NCBI RefSeq assembly: GCF_003762925.1
Contig: NZ_RJUK01000003.1
Location: forward strand, 124,001 to 188,000
Direction of reading: 5' to 3'
Length of the DNA stretch: 64,000 nt
DNA from: Marinimicrobium koreense
GTDB taxonomy: Bacteria; Pseudomonadota; Gammaproteobacteria; Pseudomonadales; Cellvibrionaceae
Shown here: positions 27,820-35,244 of the stretch, in pieces
Position numbering within the stretch: position 1 is the stretch's first letter
Layout of the letters: each line of letters opens with the position of its first letter
Program-made: the position numbers and the translations under genes
Notes under the pieces: model-generated
Told to the model about the DNA's origin: nothing
Seen by the model: the letters and a program-made list of their open reading frames with translations, nothing else
Databases searched by the model: none

Positions 27820-28579
27820 AGGGGACCAACCTCCGGCTCTTCACCTGACGCCGGTCAAACCGATCAAAATCGTAGCCCAACGACTCAATGTCTTCATGAT
27901 ATAGCTCAGCAACCCGTCGGATGGTGTCTGCCCCATAGATATCTCGGTAACTTCCGCGTTTAGAGGCATTAGTGTGAGCGAGTTCTGCTTGTGGGTTCAC
28001 CCTTTCGGAAATCAGGCGGAAATCCGCTCCGATTGTTTCAAAGTACCCCACGTAATCCACAAGAACGTTCCCATTGGCATCTTTGATGAACCAGGACTGG
28101 GGCCAAAAATGCTTGTGGCTCTCCAAACGTTCCACCGTAAGCCACTCCATGACGAACTGCTCAAAACTCGTTATATGCCCCAGGTTCTCATCTGACCATT
28201 TCCTGTCGTTGTCGTCCCAGCCGCCATTTTTGAGGTAGCTGTACGCCGAATAGAGCCGGTCCCAGGGGTTCCGAACAAATGTGAATTTGAAGAAGCGATT
28301 GAAGTCGTTACGGCCAAATATCACCCGGTACTGAGAGGCCGTATAGTGATAGGGCAGCGCCCCAAAAAGGCTCAAGGCAACCGATGTGCCGGCCGATTTT
28401 GTGATATGTACGAAGATGGCCTTTCGTTCGGAAAAACCCTTTAGGGAAAAGTCCCCTTTTGGGTGGTGGTTGACCCGGGTCTTGAGGCGCTCAAATTCCT
28501 TTCTATGGCGCTGTTTGTATAGCCAATAACGGCTTTCATTTGAAAGCAGTCGGTTATATAGTGTTCTCAACAAAGGCAT
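27806..28579 (-). CDS. Sulfotransferase family 2-like protein
   Basis: A 257-residue cytoplasmic sulfotransferase. PAPS loop IFVHITKSAGTS and 3'-phosphate motif FTFVRNPWDRLYSAYSYL are both intact. The family includes chondroitin and heparan sulfotransferases and bacterial relatives. First gene of the long minus-strand operon that runs to 19628, divergent from another sulfotransferase-like gene. It presumably decorates the exopolysaccharide with sulfate. Confidence 0.9.
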   Translation of the reverse strand: MPLLRTLYNRLLSNESRYWLYKQRHRKEFERLKTRVNHHPKGDFSLKGFSERKAIFVHITKSAGTSVALSLFGALPYHYTASQYRVIFGRNDFNRFFKFTFVRNPWDRLYSAYSYLKNGGWDDNDRKWSDENLGHITSFEQFVMEWLTVERLESHKHFWPQSWFIKDANGNVLVDYVGYFETIGADFRLISERVNPQAELAHTNASKRGSYRDIYGADTIRRVAELYHEDIESLGYDFDRFDRRQVKSRRLVPYDEG

Positions 28580-28662
28580 TGTAGTCGACTCCGTTCCTGA
28601 GACGGATATACTATCGCAGTTCCAATAACAAAACTACTTTGAACCAGGAAGATTAAGGCCGC

Positions 28663-29520
28663 ATGTTCATATCGGAACCCCTTATTTTTGTAGAGCTTCA
28701 TAAAACCGGTGGCTCTCACATAGGTCGCTGCCTAAGGACCATACTGGACGGCCATCAGCAAGGCAAACACAATATCGTCCCGGCCAACCTTCATCATCGC
28801 TTTATCCTCGGGTCAATCAGAAACCCATGGGACTGGTATGTATCCCTATGGGGTTTCGGCTGTGACGGAAATGGCAGCGTCTACCACCGGACCACTCGCC
28901 GGTTTGACGCTAACTATTACTGGCGCCAGATCAATAAGGAAATGGGGACTAATTGGCTCTCTCCAGGCCAGTATGGCCGTCAGCTTCTGGCGGACGTTAA
29001 CAAGCCGGTTTCCCTGTGGCGCGCCAGCTACAAGGACAGCGCGGACCCCGAGGGCTTTAGAGCCTGGCTGAAGATGATACTCAACCCCGCCCGGCGTTTC
29101 GATATTGGCGAGGGGTTTGGCTTCAGCCCTCTGGCCCAAAGCAACGGATTATTGACCTATCGTTATTTCAAACTGTTTACCAACCTGAGCGACAAACTGT
29201 ATCAAAATTCGACACTGTCGAACGGCGTTACATTATCCGACTTATGGGCTACGCATAATATTACGAACTTTATTATTCGCAATGAATCCCTGGAAGAGGA
29301 TTTGATCGAGGCCCTTCGCTGCGCAAACGTACCACTTACCGAGGACGATATCGCGCTCATTGAACAGGGGAAAGTAAAAAAAACCAACACGTCTACACGG
29401 AGGGAAACGGGCTTTTATTACGACCAGGAAACGATCCAGCTTGTTCAGGACAGGGAATCGTTTATTATTGAGCAATATGGTTATGCACCGCCGCCGCTGT
29501 CAGGATCGGGCATACGCTAG
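28663..29520 (+). CDS. Sulfotransferase-like protein
   Basis: A 285-residue protein with a divergent PAPS loop (FVELHKTGGSHIGRCL) and a clear 3'-phosphate motif (GSIRNPWDWYVSLWGFG). The pattern supports a sulfotransferase fold even though other parts are unlike the neighbour on the opposite strand. A tract of eight A occurs near 29376. It is followed 26 bases downstream by a further sulfotransferase, with which it likely forms an operon. Substrate unknown. Confidence 0.8.
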   Translation: MFISEPLIFVELHKTGGSHIGRCLRTILDGHQQGKHNIVPANLHHRFILGSIRNPWDWYVSLWGFGCDGNGSVYHRTTRRFDANYYWRQINKEMGTNWLSPGQYGRQLLADVNKPVSLWRASYKDSADPEGFRAWLKMILNPARRFDIGEGFGFSPLAQSNGLLTYRYFKLFTNLSDKLYQNSTLSNGVTLSDLWATHNITNFIIRNESLEEDLIEALRCANVPLTEDDIALIEQGKVKKTNTSTRRETGFYYDQETIQLVQDRESFIIEQYGYAPPPLSGSGIR

Positions 29521-29546
29521 CGGCAGGATCCAACAAGGAACTTATC

Positions 29547-30395
29547 ATGCAAGGCACTCGAATTCGTGCTGTACTTCGGGAAAGTACCGGCAACCTCTGG
29601 CGGGAGCTGAAGATAGCGTTTACTCCCGTACCAAAACCAAAGAAATGGGTATTTATAGTCGGTTGTTACAACTCCGGAACAACGCTGCTCGCTGAGCTGA
29701 TGGGGCGACACCCAGACATATCAGCAATGCCGACTGAAGGTCATTTTGTTACCGATCAGTTTGTTAAGGATTTCGACATCGGTTTGCCACGCATGTGGGT
29801 CGACAGGGAAGATCTTTTCCGCCTGACCGAATCAGACTCGGGCCCCGACGTGATTCGGATAAAAAAGGAGTGGGGTATGCGGTTGGACTTGTCTAAACCA
29901 GTTCTGCTCGAGAAGTCCCCTCCCAACAGTGCCCGCACTCGCTGGCTGCAAAAGCATTTTGAAAATGCCCATTTCATCGGCCTGGTCAGAAATGGCTACG
30001 CGGTGGCGGAGGGTATCAGCCGCAAGGGAAACCCCAAACATATCAAGGACGGATGGCCTATTGATCGATCAGCGCGCCAATGGGCCCGCGGCAATGAGGT
30101 GCTGGATCAGGACTCAGAGTACTTGAAGCACTTCACTTGGGTAAAGTATGAGGATCTGACCGGCAACCCGCAGAGTACGCTTGATCAGCTGGCAGAATTC
30201 TTGGGGTTGCAGCCGTTCCCGGCGTTACCTGAAGATGAAGCCTTCCGTATTCATGAACGAAAAGACTCGGTGAAAGACCTTAACGCTGTCAGCATCGAGA
30301 AGCTGACAGCCGAGCAAATTGATACGATCAACGAAATTGCAGGGGATTGTCTGGAGCGGTTTGGTTATGAGCGACTTGGCGGCCGTCAGACCTGA
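29547..30395 (+). CDS. Sulfotransferase (Sulfotransfer_1/3-like)
   Basis: A 282-residue protein whose N-terminal loop VGCYNSGTTLLAELMGRHP is the PAPS-binding motif of the tyrosylprotein/heparan type sulfotransferases, with 3'-phosphate motif FIGLVRNGYAVAEGI. It is thus a different subfamily from the two IPKTGG/ITKSAG-type proteins nearby. AAGGAAC precedes the ATG. It ends convergently with a glycosyltransferase gene, overlapping by 10 bases. Confidence 0.87.
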   Translation: MQGTRIRAVLRESTGNLWRELKIAFTPVPKPKKWVFIVGCYNSGTTLLAELMGRHPDISAMPTEGHFVTDQFVKDFDIGLPRMWVDREDLFRLTESDSGPDVIRIKKEWGMRLDLSKPVLLEKSPPNSARTRWLQKHFENAHFIGLVRNGYAVAEGISRKGNPKHIKDGWPIDRSARQWARGNEVLDQDSEYLKHFTWVKYEDLTGNPQSTLDQLAEFLGLQPFPALPEDEAFRIHERKDSVKDLNAVSIEKLTAEQIDTINEIAGDCLERFGYERLGGRQT

Positions 30396-31489
30396 TTGAG
30401 ACGGCGATACAAGGATGCGGTCCTGCGGGCATTATGGCTTGCTTCATAGTCCAATCCCAGGACGGGATTTTCTCCCTCAGGACGTTGAAGCCAATTCATG
30501 ACCGCCCGGGCATATCCATGTTCGTTGTGCTCCTGTACCAGAAAGTCTGGATGGCTCTGAAGAATTTCGGACAGTCCTCCGGTATCATGAGCAATCAACG
30601 GGGTTCCCAACGCCAGGGTCTCAAGCGCAGCCATGGGTGTTCCCTCATGATCAGAGCACATGATGACGGCATCCAGTGCGCAAATACAGGCGGGAATATC
30701 CGGGCGGTGCCCGTGGAAGTGCACCTGTTCTTTCACGTCGAGTGACTGCGCCATTGCCTCTAATGAAGAGCGGAGTCGGCCTTCACCTATGACATGGAAC
30801 CTCAGGGAGAGATCGGGCCTTTGGGATCTGAGCAACGGTATCATTTTCAGGAACAGGTCAACCCGCTTGACAGGTTCAAGCCGACCCAAAATGCCAATGT
30901 GAAGGCTGTCCGGCTGGGTCTGGCGAAAGTCGGCAGTACCCACGGCTGACTTCCGCAACACATCGGAATCCACGCCATTGTGAATGATATGTATGTGGGA
31001 AGGCGGAAAGTGGGCCGCAAGCTGTTGGCCAAGATCCGCAGAGACGGCGATAATCGCCTGCTGGAGATACCGGCCCACCAGACGGTCTACGTCGCGCTGA
31101 ATTCTCTGAAGGCCGCCGACGGAGAACTCAGGAGCGCCATGCGTCGTTCTTAGGCACTTGGCTCTAACACTGGTGAGGTTGGCAATTGACCCAAGGATAT
31201 TTTCTTTCTGCCGGTGTGTGTGGACTATATCCGGCTGGAAGCGGTTCATGGCCTCGCGTAAAGCGCGGATGATCTGAAAGCTGCCGATACGACTTTCATC
31301 CAGCACAATGATGGATATATCCAATGCGCTCAGTTCATCAGCCAGACGACCAGAGTTCATGAGGACAATTTGCAGCTCACAGTAATGCCGAAGCTGGCTT
31401 AAGAGTGTGTAAGCCTGCACTTCAGCACCGGCCCATAGGTCGCCAGAAATGATGTGCATTACACGTAGTCGGGGATCAGGTTTGGCCAC
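30386..31489 (-). CDS. Glycosyltransferase family 4
   Basis: A 367-residue GT-B glycosyltransferase. N-terminal HIISGDLWAGAEVQAYTLL contains the Gly-Ala-Glu loop. The donor domain has ILGRLEPVKRVD and HEGTPMAALETLALGTPLIAHD. The start codon is GTG 31489 with AAGGAA five bases upstream. It is divergent from the GT2 gene at 31572 and convergent with a sulfotransferase. Likely part of the exopolysaccharide repeat-unit pathway. Confidence 0.93.
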   Translation of the reverse strand: MAKPDPRLRVMHIISGDLWAGAEVQAYTLLSQLRHYCELQIVLMNSGRLADELSALDISIIVLDESRIGSFQIIRALREAMNRFQPDIVHTHRQKENILGSIANLTSVRAKCLRTTHGAPEFSVGGLQRIQRDVDRLVGRYLQQAIIAVSADLGQQLAAHFPPSHIHIIHNGVDSDVLRKSAVGTADFRQTQPDSLHIGILGRLEPVKRVDLFLKMIPLLRSQRPDLSLRFHVIGEGRLRSSLEAMAQSLDVKEQVHFHGHRPDIPACICALDAVIMCSDHEGTPMAALETLALGTPLIAHDTGGLSEILQSHPDFLVQEHNEHGYARAVMNWLQRPEGENPVLGLDYEASHNARRTASLYRRLNQV

Positions 31490-31571
31490 AAGGATTCCTT
31501 ACTGAGCGCTTTCCAAGTGAGTGCATACTACCTTTAAACGATTATTACCGAAAGCCTGGAAGGGGTGGTTA

Positions 31572-32711
31572 ATGTTAGAGTTACTGTTTTGGACAATGGT
31601 GCTGGGCTCCGTCTACAGCTACTTTCTGTACCCGCTGCTTTTGAAACTCTTTCCGAAGAATGACACCTCCGGGCTGCCAACGACAACACCAATGACTCCA
31701 TTATCACTCTCGGTTATCGTCACCGCGTTTAATGAGAAAGACCGAATACGGGAGAAGATCGAAAATACCCTGGCACTCGATTTTCCCGCGGACCGGCTGG
31801 AGTTGATCGTGGCCTCTGACTGCTCTGACGATGGTACTGACGACATCGTCAGAGAGTACGCCGAACAGGGTGTAAAGCTGGTGCGCGCCCAGGATCGGTT
31901 GGGAAAGGAGAACGCACAGAAGACTGCGATTCAGGCGGCCCAGGGCGATATCCTGGTGTTTTCCGATGTTGCTACGCAGATTCCAAGCGATGCCCTTTTG
32001 GCGCTGGAGCGCTACTTTCAGGACCCTTCGATCGGCGCGGTATCCAGTGAGGATCGGTTTATCAGTACCGACGGCAAAGTGGCTGGTGAGGGGGCTTACG
32101 TCCGGTACGAGATGTGGCTTCGGCGTCAGGAGTCCCGGCTGGCGGGTCTGGTCGGTCTTAGCGGGTCTTTTTTTGCCGCCCGGCGTGAGGTCTGTGAGCA
32201 GTGGGATATCTATGCCCCCAGTGATTTCAATACCGCTCTGAATACCGCCCGACTCAAACTTCGGGCGGTGACTGCCCCCGATGTGCTTGGGTATTACAAG
32301 GACCTGAAAGACCCCCGAAAGGAGTATATGCGCAAGGTCCGCACCGTACTCCGGGGCATGGCAGGCCTGGCACGACACAGCGAGGTGTTGAACCCGTTCA
32401 AGTTCGGCCTGTTCGCCTTCCAGGTATTCTCCCACAAGCTGATGCGCTGGCTGGTTCCCTGGTTTCTGCTCGGGTTGTTGATCAGCAACGTTTTTCTGCT
32501 GGGTACGGATCCCATCTATTCGTTGACGTTGATCGGGCAGGTGGCATTCTACCTGGTCGCGGTCATCGGTCAGCTCTGGCCCACAACACGCGAGCAGTCG
32601 CTGGTGAAGATCATTTACTTCTTTATTCAGGTGAACCTGGCGATTCTGGATGCATCGATCAAATTCCTGCGCGGCAATCGGATGACCACATGGAAGCCCT
32701 CGGCTCGCTAG
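31572..32711 (+). CDS. Membrane glycosyltransferase family 2
   Basis: A 379-residue processive-type GT2. An N-terminal membrane helix (LLFWTMVLGSVYSYFLYPLL) is followed by a catalytic domain with SVIVTAFNEKDRI, ASDCSDDGTDD and FSDVAT, and GLSGSFFAARRE. Three or four helices form the C-terminus. I start it at ATG 31572 where GGAAGGGG precedes the codon; an upstream in-frame start adds 17 residues without homology-like character. It overlaps the DegT-like gene by 22 bases, so the two are co-expressed. Confidence 0.92.
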   Translation: MLELLFWTMVLGSVYSYFLYPLLLKLFPKNDTSGLPTTTPMTPLSLSVIVTAFNEKDRIREKIENTLALDFPADRLELIVASDCSDDGTDDIVREYAEQGVKLVRAQDRLGKENAQKTAIQAAQGDILVFSDVATQIPSDALLALERYFQDPSIGAVSSEDRFISTDGKVAGEGAYVRYEMWLRRQESRLAGLVGLSGSFFAARREVCEQWDIYAPSDFNTALNTARLKLRAVTAPDVLGYYKDLKDPRKEYMRKVRTVLRGMAGLARHSEVLNPFKFGLFAFQVFSHKLMRWLVPWFLLGLLISNVFLLGTDPIYSLTLIGQVAFYLVAVIGQLWPTTREQSLVKIIYFFIQVNLAILDASIKFLRGNRMTTWKPSAR

Positions 32712-33838
32712 TCCGGGGGCACCTGCCCCCGGCCGGGGAGAACGTGCTGGTTGGCCCGGCGTCTTCCGCATCAGAAGCCACACAGTTTCCTGGCTATGTC
32801 GCTACCTGGGTGGACTCGGGTACATCGGCGCTGGCGCTGGGCTTATTGGACATTGCCCAAAGACAGCGTCGGGAGGGGCGGAATGAGGTCATCATTCCAG
32901 CCTACTGTTGCCCCGACCTTGTCGCCGCCATCCATTATGCCGGGTTATTTCCCGTCGTGGTTGACCTGGCCGCCGATGATTGTGGGTATGACCTCGGCAG
33001 CCTGACCAGCGCGTTGTCCGATACCACCTGTGCCGTTATTGCTGTCAATTTCCTCGGGTTATCCGACGATCTCGGAGCCCTCCGGTCGCGGCTCAGTCAT
33101 TTTCCGGAGGTGGTATTGATCGAGGATAATGCGCAGTGGTTCCCTGATGCCAGCGATACATCTCGGCTGACGGGGGATTATGTGGTCTTTTCCTTCGGGC
33201 GCGGTAAACCCGTCAGCCTTCTCGGTGGAGGGGTATTACTGCATCGGAATCCACTGGAGGTATCGACTCCCGCCCCGCGTTCCTTCTCCGCCGCACAGCG
33301 GCTGACGCTTCGCCTCAAGTACGCCGCTTACAATCAGCTGTTAAAGCCTCTCTGTTATCAGGTGCTCAGTCGTAACCCGTTGATCAAATTGGGAGAGACC
33401 CGTTACAGCCCACTGGGGAACATCGAAGGGATGGACGATCTGCGCTACTCGCTGCTCGACCGTAACATTGTTCAGCACCGTGCTCGCGCCTGCGCGGCGG
33501 AACAGGCTTACGATCAGGCGCTTAAGGGCGTCAACGCACTGACCGGTTTATTCTCGGGCCGTCGGCGGCGCCTGCTGCGTTACCCTATATTGGTGCCCGA
33601 TGCCGTCACACAACAAAGGATAATGGCGAGGCTCAAAGGGTATGGTGTGACGACGCTTTATCAGCGAACCATCGATGCTTTCGTGAATTCCGGGGATCTG
33701 CGCAAGGGGGGGCTTTGCCCGAACGCCACTGACTTCGCATCGCGTCTGTTGACCCTCCCGGTTCACTCCCGGGTCACGGCCCGACATCAGGCTCTCATTA
33801 TCAGCGAGATTTTGAGAGAGCTTGGTCGGGCCGGGTAA
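32690..33838 (+). CDS. DegT/DnrJ/EryC1/StrS-type PLP-dependent aminotransferase-like protein
   Basis: A 382-residue fold-type I PLP protein. The Gly-Thr-Ser cofactor loop is WVDSGTSALALGL. The Asp contacting the pyridine nitrogen lies in VLIEDNAQWFPD, and the putative Schiff-base lysine in VVFSFGRGKPVSLLGGG. These fit sugar 3- or 4-aminotransferases of polysaccharide loci, though FGRGKP deviates from the usual F-S-F-x-x-x-K context. It could make an amino sugar that is then acylated. The 3' end overlaps the convergent exosortase gene by 38 bases. Confidence 0.83.
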   Translation: MEALGSLVRGHLPPAGENVLVGPASSASEATQFPGYVATWVDSGTSALALGLLDIAQRQRREGRNEVIIPAYCCPDLVAAIHYAGLFPVVVDLAADDCGYDLGSLTSALSDTTCAVIAVNFLGLSDDLGALRSRLSHFPEVVLIEDNAQWFPDASDTSRLTGDYVVFSFGRGKPVSLLGGGVLLHRNPLEVSTPAPRSFSAAQRLTLRLKYAAYNQLLKPLCYQVLSRNPLIKLGETRYSPLGNIEGMDDLRYSLLDRNIVQHRARACAAEQAYDQALKGVNALTGLFSGRRRRLLRYPILVPDAVTQQRIMARLKGYGVTTLYQRTIDAFVNSGDLRKGGLCPNATDFASRLLTLPVHSRVTARHQALIISEILRELGRAG

Positions 33839-35240
33839 CGGCGACGATCCGGCTCTGCGCATGGCGTTGTAGTTCTTCGGCCTCCTCCTCACACGACTCT
33901 CTGCGGCATTCGGCCTGGAGGGTCACAATGGAGAATTCATTTCTCCCTCCCAGCGTCGCGGGGATCTGCAGAATTTTCGCCCAGGTGCGACTTGATGTCC
34001 GTTGACCTCCCACCTCGAACCACTGCAGCTGAACCACCCGTCGACGACCGCCCTTTTCTACATACACAGCCTGAGAAACGCCTGTGCTATCGATGTTGAC
34101 CGACGTCTGGGTGACTTGCTGCCAAAGCTCGTGATCAAACAGGCGGGGAAGATAAGGGACCAACTTGTCCTCCAGGGAGTCGCGCCAATAATGATCGGTT
34201 CGAATGACGCCCGTATTTCCCAGGGCGTTAATCTCGGTCAAGGCGCCAGCGGGTGCTCGAACCATCATCGGCATACGGGGTTGGTTGGTAGGCGTGGCGT
34301 CACTGATCGGCGCAGGTCGATCAATCCGATTGAAATGCCCACCATAAACGATTATCAGCAGAGGTCCCATCACTGCCAACAAGGTCATTATCGCAAGCCG
34401 CGCCCCAGGTACGCTTCGCGCCGAGAGGGCTGGCCCGGCAGAAGACGACGAGGCGTGAGGCGCAAAATAGACGGCGGGCAGGATAAACGCGGCAAATAAC
34501 AACCAGCCAAACAGTTCGTGGTCTTCCATCAGACTGCTTTGCATTTCGGTGTAATGGCCAATGACGATAAGCACGAATATTCTGACCCAGTTGGTCAGTA
34601 GCCCCAGAAAGCCGGCCACCAACAACATGGGAAGCATTCGCCATTCTTTATAACCGTTCAGGTAAGCAATCAGGTACCCGAGGGTCAGCGCGATGACGAA
34701 GTAGCGGATGCCGGAGCAGCCATCGGCAATCAGAATGTGGCCGTAGGGCAAGTAAATGCTGTTGCCTTGAATCAGGGCCGGTATGGCCATGAGCCTCACC
34801 GACTCGCCCACCACCAGGCTCGCGAGACTCAACAGCCCTTCGTTCAGGCTGCCCCACACAGGAATAGCAAAGATGGGAAACAATAACAGGAGCCGACGCT
34901 GCCATATTGCCGGCCATCCATAAAGGCTGGCCAGTGCGCTGGCAAGTATCGGGATCAATAACACCTGCTCAACAATCTGGATGTTGATCAGGGCCGCCAG
35001 GAACCACATCAGTGAACAGGCAGCCAGTGCTACCAGAGCAACCCTTCTTCCGGCACGCTTTTCGGCCCAGGTGGTTTGGGTGCAATCACGCCACAGCAGG
35101 TAAACAAAAATGAGCATCACGGGCAGTCCATGCGCCATTTCACTGTCCCAGCGTATCCATCGCTCCCAGAGGTCTGCGAAGGTACGGCTATAAAGGCCAA
35201 ACCATCCCAGGGTCAACAATAGGGGCAAGGTTTTCATCAT
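33801..35240 (-). CDS. xrtA: Exosortase A (XrtA) fused to an EpsI-type domain
   Basis: A polytopic membrane protein of 479 residues that sorts proteins with C-terminal PEP-CTERM signals. Residues 1-255 form the exosortase core with about seven helices. The catalytic set is complete: Cys175 in ADGCSGIRYF, Arg220 in LTNWVRIF and His241 in MEDHELFGW. A further helix at about 280-300 leads to a periplasmic C-terminal domain (about 320-479) of the EpsI type, in place of a separate epsI gene. The start ATG 35240 follows the PrsT stop by 4 bases. Last gene of the minus-strand XrtA operon. No PEP-CTERM substrate is encoded in this window. Confidence 0.95.
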   Translation of the reverse strand: MMKTLPLLLTLGWFGLYSRTFADLWERWIRWDSEMAHGLPVMLIFVYLLWRDCTQTTWAEKRAGRRVALVALAACSLMWFLAALINIQIVEQVLLIPILASALASLYGWPAIWQRRLLLLFPIFAIPVWGSLNEGLLSLASLVVGESVRLMAIPALIQGNSIYLPYGHILIADGCSGIRYFVIALTLGYLIAYLNGYKEWRMLPMLLVAGFLGLLTNWVRIFVLIVIGHYTEMQSSLMEDHELFGWLLFAAFILPAVYFAPHASSSSAGPALSARSVPGARLAIMTLLAVMGPLLIIVYGGHFNRIDRPAPISDATPTNQPRMPMMVRAPAGALTEINALGNTGVIRTDHYWRDSLEDKLVPYLPRLFDHELWQQVTQTSVNIDSTGVSQAVYVEKGGRRRVVQLQWFEVGGQRTSSRTWAKILQIPATLGGRNEFSIVTLQAECRRESCEEEAEELQRHAQSRIVAVTRPDQALSKSR

Positions 35241-35244
35241 GTCC

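Noticed and set aside
31704-32783. Long minus-strand frame over the GT2 and DegT genes
   Set aside because: The plus-strand proteins have clear family motifs; the antisense product has none.
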